Source: Oscillospiraceae bacterium
GTDB taxonomy: Bacteria; Bacillota; Clostridia; Oscillospirales; Ruminococcaceae
Reading direction: 5' to 3'
Length of the DNA stretch: 44,438 bases
Assembly: GCA_900768705.1 (NCBI GenBank)
Contig: CAAGEB010000043.1
Location: 1-44,438 of the forward strand
The stretch's first letter is position 1. The number at the start of each line of letters is the position of its first letter. A program made the position numbers and the translations under genes. Below are positions 25,702 to 34,070 of the stretch, piece after piece. The notes beneath the pieces were generated by a model. It had not been told where the DNA came from and ran no database searches. It worked only from the letters and a program-made list of their open reading frames with translations.

Positions 25702-26160
25702 TTATCTTCCGCCGATGCTCAGTGCTGCGGACGCCATGCTTTTTATAAGGTCAAAGACCTCCTTGTTGGCGTTGTACATATTCGCCGCCTCAATGGCGTC
25801 AAGCTGCTCCGTTGCCACATCCACATTGCTTTCATACACATAGCCGTATTCGTCCGCAAGGGGATTGTCCGGGCTGTAAACCGGCTCTGCGGGAGTGGGA
25901 TCCTCCACAACCCGTGTTGCCTGTACGCCCCGAAGCTGCACATATTTATAACTCTTGGTTTCTCCGGTGCCCATTTTTTCCCGGAGCATACGGGAGAAAA
26001 CCCTGTCCTCGCCGAAAACCACCATCTGCCGCTTGTAGGCTTCATCGGCGGTGGTGGCGTATTTGTCCGCATTTGCCACATTCTGGGAAATGATATCCAT
26101 TCTGAACCGCTGAGCGGTCATTCCCGAAATCGGTATATCAAAGGACGATAAAAAAGCCAT
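25702..26160 (-). CDS. flgC: FlgC, proximal rod protein
   Basis: FlgC is a rod component. The N-terminal region (ISGMTAQRFRMDIISQNVAN) and C-terminal helix (NVDVATEQLDAIEAANMYNA, then NKEVFDLIKSM) match the family at 152 residues. A GGAGG-type site lies upstream. The gene follows flgB by 21 bases, so co-translation in the flgBC pair is expected. Confidence 0.96.
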   Translation of the reverse strand: MAFLSSFDIPISGMTAQRFRMDIISQNVANADKYATTADEAYKRQMVVFGEDRVFSRMLREKMGTGETKSYKYVQLRGVQATRVVEDPTPAEPVYSPDNPLADEYGYVYESNVDVATEQLDAIEAANMYNANKEVFDLIKSMASAALSIGGR

Positions 26161-26181
26161 TTTTATTCCTCCCTCTTATTG

Positions 26182-26547
26182 TTACTTGGTGGTAAGGGCG
26201 CTTCTCATTCTGGTGAAGTTGCCGTTCATCTGATTTATAAGAGCGTCCATCTGGTAGCTTACCCTTGAAAGCTCCGAAGCCTGAGTGTCGTGGTCAACAT
26301 TGTTTCCGTCGCCCTGATCGTTGGTGTATGTATCCACATAAATCCTCTGCTGCAGATTTAGCTCCTGCTTCACTGTGCCGTTGGCACGAAGCTTTTCCTT
26401 GAGTATGCCGCTGAACTCCAGATATCTGCAGTTGTAGTCCGGGGTATCCTCATTGGCGATATTCTGGGAAATAATCTGCTGCTTGTTCAACATCACATTC
26501 ATTCCCTGCTCCAGTATTCTGAAAGCGGTTGTATCGAAAAGTGCCAT
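26182..26547 (-). CDS. flgB: FlgB, proximal rod protein
   Basis: FlgB is the first gene of the operon. The 121-residue product has the rod signature MNVMLNKQQIISQNIANEDT and the C-terminal YQMDALINQMNGNFTRMRSA region. AGGAG precedes the ATG, and the 5' leader from the predicted promoter is about 40 nt, with no obvious regulatory structure in it. Confidence 0.96.
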   Translation of the reverse strand: MALFDTTAFRILEQGMNVMLNKQQIISQNIANEDTPDYNCRYLEFSGILKEKLRANGTVKQELNLQQRIYVDTYTNDQGDGNNVDHDTQASELSRVSYQMDALINQMNGNFTRMRSALTTK

Positions 26548-26592
26548 AATCTCACTCCTGATTTCTCACATAGCTATAGTTATCCATAATCT

Positions 26593-26621
26593 ATTATACA
26601 TCATTGTTCCGAATATTTCAA
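26593..26621 (-). promoter_or_regulatory. Sigma-A-type promoter of the flagellar operon
   Basis: On the minus strand TTGAAA (26,616-26,621) and TATAAT (26,593-26,598) are separated by 17 bp, with transcription expected from about 26,586. This is a near-consensus housekeeping promoter, suggesting the operon is not strictly sigma-28 dependent. No sigma-28-like box was noted beside it. Confidence 0.75.
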
Positions 26622-26724
26622 CTCTTTTTTTGCACTTATCGAAAGTATTTGTCGAAATATATAAAATTTCGGTAATATTTTGTATATTTTGTTGATTTAC
26701 AGATTAATAATATGGTTAATTTAT

Positions 26725-26811
26725 GGGCATCTCTAAAAACCGGTTTGAACAGAGAAAATCGGCAGGGTGCGTCTGCTGATTTTATCTCAAACAAGGTTTT
26801 TAGAGGTGACC
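26725..26811. mobile_element. MITE-like 87-bp palindromic element
   Basis: The element begins GGGCATCTCTAAAAACC and ends GGTTTTTAGAGGTGACC. These are inverted termini with one mismatch and one G-U pair. The inner halves also pair (GTTTGA/TCAAAC, GAAAATC with GATTTTAT), so the whole forms one long hairpin. It is flanked on both sides by TTAT, consistent with a 4-bp target duplication. It has no coding capacity. The first 49 bp recur inverted at 66-114. It lies between the divergent flgB promoter and the trp promoter. Confidence 0.65.
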
Positions 26812-26963
26812 TTATGAAATAAATCCAAAATACGGCAGCGGGTAAAAAAATTTCTCCGTTTCTGACAATAGTCTGAAAAAGAGTCGTCGGAGATTAACAA
26901 GCGTACAAAAATCATGCAAAATATACAGCTGTACGACATCTCGGAAAAATTTCATTTTACCCC

Positions 26964-26992
26964 TTGACAAATTTCTGCGATTGTGCTAAAAT
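26964..26992 (+). promoter_or_regulatory. Promoter of the trp operon
   Basis: TTGACA (26,964-26,969) and TAAAAT (26,987-26,992) are separated by 17 bp, with an extended -10 (TGC before TAAAAT). It is a strong sigma-A promoter directly upstream of the T-box leader. The preceding stretch, 26,812-26,960, shows no gene; it holds only a weak TCTCCG/CGGAGA inverted pair. Confidence 0.8.
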
Positions 26993-26999
26993 AAAGCAG

Positions 27000-27290
27000 A
27001 ACAAATGAATATGCCCTTACAAACCTATGATGTGGAGATAAAGGCGCAGGCGAACTCACAGAGAGCGGTGGAGGCTGAGAGCACCGCAGAAATCGGAGCG
27101 TATAAATGGACCACTGAGGGTGCGGTCAAAGGCTTTTGCCGAGTATTCCGCAACGCGGTGCGAGCGTTAATCGCAAGGATATTTTTGTATCCGCAGAGTG
27201 TACGGTTTTTCCGTGAATTAAGGTGGCAACGCGGTGGTTATTCCCCGTCCTTATGGCAGATTATTTCTGTCGCTAAGGGCGGGTTTTTTG
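27000..27290 (+). promoter_or_regulatory. Tryptophan T-box riboswitch leader
   Basis: The leader carries the diagnostic T-box sequence (AAGGTGGCAACGCGG within 27,217-27,234) and a TGG codon at 27,107-27,109 followed by ACC, the usual specifier context. It ends in an intrinsic terminator. Uncharged tRNA-Trp should pair with the TGG specifier and with the T-box bulge to favour the antiterminator and allow trpE transcription. The specifier and the downstream genes agree on tryptophan. Confidence 0.93.
27244..27289 (+). terminator. T-box-controlled intrinsic terminator
   Basis: CCCGTCCTTA pairs with TAAGGGCGGG (one G-U pair), with inner pairing of GGCAGA and TCTGTC, followed by six T. The 5' arm lies just after the T-box sequence, as required for the mutually exclusive antiterminator. 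Confidence 0.9.
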
Positions 27291-27318
27291 TTTAATTCAC
27301 CAAACGGAGGTTATTGAA

Positions 27319-28791
27319 ATGATTACACCTGCTTTTGAAGAAGCAAAAAAGCTCACGGACTACGGCGTTATTCCGCTGAAAAGGGAAATTCTTTCGGATA
27401 TCAGAACTCCCATCGAGGTTCTCCGAATTCTACGGAATGTAAGCCGTCACTGCTACATACTGGAGAGTGTGGAAAATCAGGAAAAATGGGGACGCTATAC
27501 CTTTCTTGGATATAATCCCTTACTGGAAATTTCCTGTCTCAACGGCGAGCTTACCGTTAAAAATGTTCATACGGGAGAAACGGAAACCCATCAGACTACT
27601 CACCCGGCAGAATACATCAGAGAGCTGATGAACGGATACACTTCCCCAAAGCTTCCCGGATTTCCCAGCTTTACCGGCGGGCTGGTGGGCTACTTCGGCT
27701 ACGACTATATCAAGTATTCCGAACCCTGCCTCAGACTGGACGCCAAGGACGAGGAGCATTTCAAGGATGTGGATCTGATGCTCTTTGACAAGGTTATCGC
27801 CTTTGACAATATTCGCCAGAAAATAATTCTCATTACTAATATTTCTTCGGAAAATATCGAAGAATCCTACCAAAAAGGCGTTGCCGAGCTGGACGAAATG
27901 GTAAGACTTATCCGCGAAGGCACTCCCGCTCCCGTTAAAAAGGCTCATCTCAAAAGCGAATTCCGCCGCCTTTTCAGCAAGGAAGAATATTGCGGAATGG
28001 TGGAGCGGGCAAAGAAATACATCTACGAGGGCGATATTTTTCAGGTGGTGCTTTCCAACCGTCTTGACGCAGACTTTGAAGGAAGCCTGCTGGATACCTA
28101 CCGCATTCTCCGCACTACCAATCCTTCGCCCTATATGTTCTATTTCTCCAGCGACGATATGGAGGTGGCGGGAGCTTCTCCGGAAACTCTTGTCAAGCTG
28201 GAAAACGGAATTCTCCATACCTTCCCCCTTGCGGGAACCCGACCGAGAGGTAAGGACGACGAAGAGGACAAACAGCTTGAAAAGGAGCTTCTCGCCGACG
28301 AAAAGGAGCTTTCCGAGCATAATATGCTGGTGGATCTGGGAAGAAACGATCTGGGTAAAATCTCGGAGTTCGGCAGCGTTGAGGTGGAAAAGTATATGTC
28401 CATCGAAAGATATTCCCATGTTATGCACATCGGCTCTACGGTGCGGGGCAGAATACGAGAGGGTTTTTCCGCTCTGGACGCCGTTGACGCCGTGCTTCCG
28501 GCGGGTACTCTCTCCGGTGCGCCGAAAATCCGCGCCTGTGAAATAATCAACGAGCTGGAAAACAACAAGCGGGGCATTTACGGCGGCGCAGTAGGATACA
28601 TTGATTTCAGCGGAAATCTGGACACGGCAATCGCAATCCGCCTTTGCTTCAAGAAGAACGGCAGAGTGTTCGTCCGTTCCGGTGCGGGAATTGTGGCGGA
28701 CAGCGTTCCCGAAAAGGAATACAACGAATGTATCAACAAAGCCAAAGCAGTGGTAAACGCCCTGGAGCTTTCAAAGGAGGGTGAATTATGA
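27319..28791 (+). CDS. trpE: TrpE, anthranilate synthase component I
   Basis: TrpE converts chorismate with ammonia, supplied by TrpG, to anthranilate. The 490 residues carry the feedback-inhibition motif ILES at 47-50 and the C-terminal chorismate-binding domain (EYCGMVERAKKYIYEGDIFQ, then VVLSNR, HTFPLAGTRPRG, DLGRNDLGKI, and LSGAPKIRA near 400). A GGAGG site lies before the ATG, 28 bases after the T-box terminator. The stop overlaps the trpG ATG by four bases, so subunits of the complex are translationally coupled. Confidence 0.97.
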   Translation: MITPAFEEAKKLTDYGVIPLKREILSDIRTPIEVLRILRNVSRHCYILESVENQEKWGRYTFLGYNPLLEISCLNGELTVKNVHTGETETHQTTHPAEYIRELMNGYTSPKLPGFPSFTGGLVGYFGYDYIKYSEPCLRLDAKDEEHFKDVDLMLFDKVIAFDNIRQKIILITNISSENIEESYQKGVAELDEMVRLIREGTPAPVKKAHLKSEFRRLFSKEEYCGMVERAKKYIYEGDIFQVVLSNRLDADFEGSLLDTYRILRTTNPSPYMFYFSSDDMEVAGASPETLVKLENGILHTFPLAGTRPRGKDDEEDKQLEKELLADEKELSEHNMLVDLGRNDLGKISEFGSVEVEKYMSIERYSHVMHIGSTVRGRIREGFSALDAVDAVLPAGTLSGAPKIRACEIINELENNKRGIYGGAVGYIDFSGNLDTAIAIRLCFKKNGRVFVRSGAGIVADSVPEKEYNECINKAKAVVNALELSKEGEL

Positions 28792-29360
28792 TACTTCTGA
28801 TTGATAACTACGACAGCTTTTCCTACAATCTTTATCAGCTTATCGGAAGCATAAACCCCGATATAAAGGTTATACGCAACGACGAACTCACAGCAAATCA
28901 GGTGCTTGCGCTGAAACCCTCACACATTATAATAAGCCCCGGTCCGGGCAGACCCTGCGACGCAGGCGTCTGTGAAAAGGTAATCGCCGAGGCGGCAGGG
29001 GTGGTTCCCGTACTGGGAGTTTGTCTGGGACATCAGGCAATCTGCGAAACCTTCGGTGCGGAAATCACCTACGCAAAGCAGCTGATGCACGGAAAGAAAT
29101 CGGTTATCACCGCCGACAGCTCTTCACCGATTTTTAAAGGCATAGAGGGCAGCTTCAGCGTGGCAAGATATCATTCTCTTGCCGCCTCGGAAAAGGACTT
29201 TCCCTCCGCTCTGAAAATTACCGCCAGAACCGACGACGGAGAAATTATGGCAGTGGAACACAGGAATTATCCCATATACGGTCTGCAATTCCACCCGGAA
29301 AGCATTCTCACACAGCACGGCAGAGAAATTGCAGAGAACTTTCTGAATATTTCCCTTTGA
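28788..29360 (+). CDS. trpG: TrpG, anthranilate synthase glutamine amidotransferase
   Basis: TrpG hydrolyses glutamine to supply ammonia to TrpE. The 190-residue class I amidotransferase shows the N-terminal LLIDNYDSFSYNLYQL, the nucleophile Cys79 in GVCLGHQAI, and the His169/Glu171 pair in QFHPES. It is a stand-alone subunit, not fused to TrpD as in enterobacteria. Its start overlaps trpE, and trpD follows after 26 bases. A similar protein, PabA, could serve folate synthesis as well; operon context favours tryptophan. Confidence 0.96.
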   Translation: MILLIDNYDSFSYNLYQLIGSINPDIKVIRNDELTANQVLALKPSHIIISPGPGRPCDAGVCEKVIAEAAGVVPVLGVCLGHQAICETFGAEITYAKQLMHGKKSVITADSSSPIFKGIEGSFSVARYHSLAASEKDFPSALKITARTDDGEIMAVEHRNYPIYGLQFHPESILTQHGREIAENFLNISL

Positions 29361-29386
29361 CGGGAAGATAAAAGGAGACGACAACT

Positions 29387-30397
29387 ATGATAAAGGAATC
29401 TGTTGCAAAGGTTACACGAGGCGAAAATCTTACATACGACGAGGCTGCCGCAGTTATGCGGGAAATTATGACCGGCAGCACAACTCCCGCCCAGACCGCA
29501 GCCTTTCTTACTGCGCTTCACATAAAGGGCGAAACCGTGGACGAAATCGCAGGCTGCGCCTATGTTATGCGGGACTGCGCTACCCGGGTAGAATATAATG
29601 GCGATATTCTGGAAATCGTGGGAACAGGCGGCGACGGCGCACAATCCATCAACATATCCACCATTTCCGGTCTGGTATGCGCCTCGGCGGGAATTAAAAT
29701 CGCCAAGCACGGCAACCGTGCCGCTTCCTCTAAATGCGGAGCTGCGGATTGTCTGGAGGCTCTGGGAATAAATATTTCCGTTTCTCCCGAGGGCTGCGCT
29801 CAGCTCCTTGACGAGGTGGGTATGTGCTTTATGTTCGCACAGAAATACCACTCGGCAATGAAATATGTGGGTCCCGTGAGAAAGGAAATCGGAATCCCCA
29901 CCATTTTCAACATTCTCGGACCACTCACAAATCCCGCTCATGCAAATATGCAGCTTCTGGGAGTTTACAGCGAAAGCCTTCTGGAGTCCATGGCGCAGTC
30001 ACTGATGAAGCTGGGTGTAAAGAGGGGTATGGCGGTTTACGGGCAGGACAAGCTGGACGAAATCTCCGTGGGTGCTGCCACAACGGTGCTGGAATTTGAG
30101 GACGGCAAAACCACGAAATACGAAATCACCCCCGAACAGTTCGGCTTTTCACGCCATGATATTTCCGGACTTAAAGGCGGCGACCCGCAGGTCAACGCAC
30201 AGCTTGCACGGGAAATCCTTTCCGGAAAGCAGGGAGCGGGACGGGACGCAGTGCTGCTCAATGCGGGTGCGGCAATTCACATTGCAAAGGGCGTTTCCCT
30301 TGAGGAGGGTATAAAGACCGCCGCAGAAATGATTGACAGCGGCAGCGCACTGAAAACTCTTGAAAAATATGCGGCGGTTTCCAATCAGCTGCAATAA
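29387..30397 (+). CDS. trpD: TrpD, anthranilate phosphoribosyltransferase
   Basis: TrpD adds the phosphoribosyl group of PRPP to anthranilate. The 336-residue product shows the glycine-rich PRPP loop GTGGDGAQSINIST (about residues 79-92), KHGNRAASSKCGAADCLEAL, and the acidic DE pair in YGQDKLDEISVGAAT region. AAAGGAGACGAC precedes the ATG. Length and motifs are normal. Confidence 0.97.
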   Translation: MIKESVAKVTRGENLTYDEAAAVMREIMTGSTTPAQTAAFLTALHIKGETVDEIAGCAYVMRDCATRVEYNGDILEIVGTGGDGAQSINISTISGLVCASAGIKIAKHGNRAASSKCGAADCLEALGINISVSPEGCAQLLDEVGMCFMFAQKYHSAMKYVGPVRKEIGIPTIFNILGPLTNPAHANMQLLGVYSESLLESMAQSLMKLGVKRGMAVYGQDKLDEISVGAATTVLEFEDGKTTKYEITPEQFGFSRHDISGLKGGDPQVNAQLAREILSGKQGAGRDAVLLNAGAAIHIAKGVSLEEGIKTAAEMIDSGSALKTLEKYAAVSNQLQ

Positions 30398-30414
30398 TCC
30401 GAACGAGGTGTTAT

Positions 30415-31197
30415 ATGATACTGGACGAAATTGCCCAACGGACACGGAAGCGCATTGCCGATATTTCGGAGGAGGTTCCGCTGTCCGAGATACGGGCAAA
30501 GGCGGAGGCGATGCCGATAAACCGTGATTTTCCCTTTCTGAAGGCACTTTCCGCAGATGATATTTCCTTTATCTGCGAGGTTAAAAAAGCCTCCCCCTCC
30601 AAGGGAATAATCGCAGACAATTTTCCCTACCTTACAATCGCAAAAGAGTATGAAAAGGCGGGGGCAGCGGCTGTTTCCTGCCTTACGGAGCCCTACTGGT
30701 TTCTGGGAAGCGACAGTTATCTGCGGGAAATAGCGGCAAATGTGAAAATTCCCGTGCTTCGCAAGGATTTTACGATCAGCGAATATATGATTTACGAAGC
30801 AAAGGTTCTGGGGGCTTCGGCGGTGCTGCTGATCTGCTCAATTTTGTCGGAAAGCCAGCTGAAAGAATATCTGGAGCTTGCTCATTCGCTGGGACTTTCG
30901 GCTCTGGTGGAAGCGCACAGCGGAAAGGAAATCGATATGGCGGTAAACAGCGGCGCACAGATTATCGGCGTTAATAACCGTGACCTGAAAACCTTTTCCG
31001 TAGATGTGAAAAACAGTGCTTCCCTGCGTTCGCTGGTTCCCGAGGACAGAATTTTCGTATCGGAAAGCGGAATACAAACCGCCGAAGATGTGGAAAACCT
31101 GCGGAAAATCGGCGCAGACGCCGCCCTTATCGGCGAAACACTTATGAGAGCGGAGGACAAGCGGGCAAAGCTGGACGAACTGAAAGGGCTGAAATGA
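30415..31197 (+). CDS. trpC: TrpC, indole-3-glycerol phosphate synthase
   Basis: TrpC closes the indole ring by decarboxylation and cyclisation of CdRP. The 260-residue TIM barrel has the signature FICEVKKASPSKG, IPVLRKDFTISEYM, LVEAHSGKEI, INNRDLKTF-like VNNRDLKTFSVD and VSESGIQTAEDV. It is separate from trpF (unlike the enterobacterial fusion), with the stop overlapping the trpF ATG by four bases. The ribosome site GAGGTG precedes the ATG. Confidence 0.97.
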   Translation: MILDEIAQRTRKRIADISEEVPLSEIRAKAEAMPINRDFPFLKALSADDISFICEVKKASPSKGIIADNFPYLTIAKEYEKAGAAAVSCLTEPYWFLGSDSYLREIAANVKIPVLRKDFTISEYMIYEAKVLGASAVLLICSILSESQLKEYLELAHSLGLSALVEAHSGKEIDMAVNSGAQIIGVNNRDLKTFSVDVKNSASLRSLVPEDRIFVSESGIQTAEDVENLRKIGADAALIGETLMRAEDKRAKLDELKGLK

Positions 31198-31805
31198 GCG
31201 TTAAAATCAAGCTGTGCGGAATGTTCCGTGAGCAGGACATTGATTATGTGAACGAGGCTATGCCGGATTATATCGGGTTTATAGTTATGTTCCCGAAAAG
31301 TCACCGAAATATCGACCTGCAAACCGCACTGAAACTGAAAAAACGGCTTTCGCCGAAAACTAAAAGCATTGTGGTTTCGGTGAATGCGCCGCCGGAGGAT
31401 TTTGCGGAATTTGCCAACAGCGGAGCGGCGGATATGCTCCAGCTGCACGGGAACGAAAACGCCGATTATATCGCAAAGCTGCGCCGTCTGACTGATGTTC
31501 CGCTGATTAAGGCGGTTAAAGTAACCGAATTTTCTGATATTGAGAAAGCGCAGCAACTTGACGCCGATTTTCTGCTCCTTGACAGCGGAACAGGTTCGGG
31601 AAAGCTCTTCGACCATTCGCTGATAAACCGTGAAAAAATCACCAAGCCATTTTTTCTGGCAGGAGGACTTACTCCGGAAAATATATCCCGTATCGCACGG
31701 GATATACAGCCCTTTGGGGTGGATTTGTCCAGCGGAATTGAAACAGACGGTTTCAAGGACAGGGAAAAAATTCTGGCGGCGGTAAGGGCTGCAAGAGACA
31801 TATAA
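31194..31805 (+). CDS. trpF: TrpF, phosphoribosylanthranilate isomerase
   Basis: TrpF catalyses the Amadori rearrangement of phosphoribosylanthranilate. The 203-residue barrel has the catalytic Cys8 in IKLCGM, Asp130 in LLLDSGTGSGK, LQLHGNENADYI and a phosphate-binding GGLTPENISR. It overlaps trpC. In the usual trp order trpB follows directly. Here a broken hydrolase gene of about 970 bp lies between them. Confidence 0.96.
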   Translation: MSVKIKLCGMFREQDIDYVNEAMPDYIGFIVMFPKSHRNIDLQTALKLKKRLSPKTKSIVVSVNAPPEDFAEFANSGAADMLQLHGNENADYIAKLRRLTDVPLIKAVKVTEFSDIEKAQQLDADFLLLDSGTGSGKLFDHSLINREKITKPFFLAGGLTPENISRIARDIQPFGVDLSSGIETDGFKDREKILAAVRAARDI

Positions 31806-31843
31806 ACGAAGCCCTGTCTGCACAGGACGGTCAAGGAGTTATA

Positions 31844-32815
31844 ATGGTTGTATATACAAAAAAGAAGAAATAGCACAGGTGGCTGAAAATTACCGCCATT
31901 GTCACGGCGGCTGTGATTTTACTGCTGTTTGCGGCGGCAACGGTTATTATCTCCGTCAATATGAACAATAAGTTCGGAAGATACGATTATGTTGCTCCCG
32001 AATTCACAACAGATTACTATTATGAGCATTACGAAAAGGACTATCCGAGAGAAAACATAACCTTCACCTCAGGCGGAAATACGCTGCAAGGCTATATCTA
32101 CGGCGGAGACGGCACAAAGGGGCTTCCGCAGTCGGCTCTTGATCTGAATGCGGCTCTGAACTGCATAGAAAACGACGCCGGGCTTAATGCTCTTCCCCGC
32201 TTTCTGATAGGTCACAGCTGGGGCGGCTATGCCGTAACGGCAGTGATGAATTTCAATCATAAGGTGAACGGAATAGTAAGTGTTTCGGGCTATGCCGAGC
32301 CGATAGAAATGATCTACGAGTTTGCCGAGGGTGTAGCGGGAAACGCAAGACCGCTGCTTTATCCCTCAATGTGGCTGTACAACTCTCTGACGTTCGGCGA
32401 ATATGCCGGACTTTCGGCGATTGAGGGCATCAACAAAACCGACACCCCCATTCTGATTATCCACGGCACAGAGGATACTACCATTGGCTATAACGATTCT
32501 GCAATAATGAACAAGCGCAGTAAAATCACAAACCCCAATGCGGAATTCTTAACTCTGGAGGGCTGCACTCACAGCGGAATGTTTTACACCAAAGAGGCTC
32601 TGGAGCTGAAAGATAAAGTTAAAAAAGCTGTCGGCAGTCTGAAAGAGAAATATTCCGCAAAGGACGAAAAGGAGCTGGCAAGACTGTATCCCGAAGAGCT
32701 GGCAGAGATATATTCTTCATCGGACAGAGACAGGATAAATCAGCCAAACGAGGAATTTCTGTCCGTTGCAGACGAATATTTCAACAGACTTATTGAAGCG
32801 GAAAAGGCAGCATAA
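31844..32815 (+). pseudogene. Alpha/beta hydrolase gene, nonsense-mutated and internally deleted
   Basis: AGGAG and ATG at 31,844 open a frame that stops at TAG 31,871 (codon 10) and then runs on in the same frame to 32,815. After the stop comes a hydrophobic membrane or signal segment (WLKITAIVTAAVILLLFAAA), then FTSGGNTLQGYIYGGDGTKG joined to LPQSALDLNAALN. The Ser nucleophile GHSWGG, a GTED acid and a CTHSGMF His remain. From memory, homologues have about 60-70 residues between those joined blocks, including the oxyanion-hole strand, so an in-frame deletion near 32,117-32,125 is likely. A GTG at 31,913 could restart translation but lacks a ribosome site. Confidence 0.75.
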
Positions 32816-32861
32816 AATGTTTCAAAATCCGATGATTTCAGATTTAGGAAAGGAGCTTAAA

Positions 32862-34046
32862 ATGAGCAAAGGAAGATACGGCGAATTCGGAGGACAATAT
32901 ATCCCCGAAACATTGATGAATGAAATTCACAAGCTGGAGGACGCATACGAGCATTACTCCAAGGATCCGGATTTTATTGCAGAGCTGGACAAGCTCAACC
33001 GGGAATATGCAGGCAGACCGTCGCTGCTTTACTATGCGGAAAAGATGACAAAGGATCTGGGCGGCGCAAAAATCTACTTCAAGCGTGAGGATCTGAACCA
33101 CACCGGCTCCCACAAAATCAACAATGTTCTCGGTCAGTGCCTGTTGGCAAAGAAAATGGGCAAAACCCGCATTATTGCCGAAACCGGAGCAGGTCAGCAC
33201 GGCGTTGCCGCCGCTACCGCCGCCGCTCTTATGGGTCTGGAATGTGAGATTTTCATGGGCAAGGAGGATACAATCCGTCAGGCTCTCAATGTTTACAGAA
33301 TGGAGCTGCTGGGCGCAAAGGTAAATCCCGTCACCACCGGAACCATGACGCTCAAGGACGCAGTGAACGAGGCTATGCGGGACTGGTCCTCAAGAGTGGA
33401 CGATACTCTGTATGTGCTTGGTTCGGTTATGGGACCTCACCCCTTCCCGATGATTGTAAGAGATTTCCAGAGCGTAATTTCCCGTGAGGCGAGAGAGCAA
33501 ATTCTGGAGCTGGAGGGAAGGCTTCCCACGGCGGTTATGGCGTGCGTAGGCGGCGGTTCCAACGCAATGGGAATGTTCTACAACTTCATTAACGACAAGG
33601 ATGTCCGTCTTATCGGCTGTGAAGCGGCAGGCAGAGGCGTTCATACAGGCGAAACCGCCGCAACCATTGCCACCGGTTCGCTGGGAATTTTCCACGGAAT
33701 GAAATCACTGTTCTGCCAAAACGAGTACGGTCAGATTGCGCCCGTTTACTCCATTTCCGCGGGGCTTGACTACCCCGGCATAGGACCCGAACACGCCTAC
33801 CTGCACGAAACAGGCAGAGCGGAATATGTTCCCGTAACCGACGATGAAGCGGTAAACGCCTTTGAATACATTGCAAGAACCGAGGGAATAATCTGCGCCA
33901 TTGAAAGTGCCCATGCGGTTGCTCACCTGATGAAAATTGCGCCCGCCATGAGCAGGGACGATATAATCATCTGCTGTCTGTCGGGAAGAGGCGACAAGGA
34001 TGTTGCCGCCATTGCCCGCTACCGCGGAATTGACCTGCACGAATAA
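32862..34046 (+). CDS. trpB: TrpB, tryptophan synthase beta chain
   Basis: TrpB joins indole and serine using pyridoxal phosphate. The 394-residue product shows GRYGEFGGQYIPETLM, the PLP lysine Lys85 in HTGSHKINN, ETGAGQHGVA, the phosphate loop CVGGGSNAMGMF and LSGRGDKDV near the end. The frame extends upstream to 32,766. I choose ATG 32,862 because AAAGGAG lies eight bases before it and the protein then begins as in the family; ATG 32,817 is an alternative without a good ribosome site. It is classical TrpB1, with trpA directly downstream. Confidence 0.96.
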   Translation: MSKGRYGEFGGQYIPETLMNEIHKLEDAYEHYSKDPDFIAELDKLNREYAGRPSLLYYAEKMTKDLGGAKIYFKREDLNHTGSHKINNVLGQCLLAKKMGKTRIIAETGAGQHGVAAATAAALMGLECEIFMGKEDTIRQALNVYRMELLGAKVNPVTTGTMTLKDAVNEAMRDWSSRVDDTLYVLGSVMGPHPFPMIVRDFQSVISREAREQILELEGRLPTAVMACVGGGSNAMGMFYNFINDKDVRLIGCEAAGRGVHTGETAATIATGSLGIFHGMKSLFCQNEYGQIAPVYSISAGLDYPGIGPEHAYLHETGRAEYVPVTDDEAVNAFEYIARTEGIICAIESAHAVAHLMKIAPAMSRDDIIICCLSGRGDKDVAAIARYRGIDLHE

Positions 34047-34070
34047 CCGGAAGCACAAGGAGGAATACAA

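Noticed and set aside
27005..27295. 96-residue open frame upstream of trpE
   Set aside because: It lies wholly inside the T-box leader and terminator, has no ribosome site, and its sequence is explained by the RNA structure.
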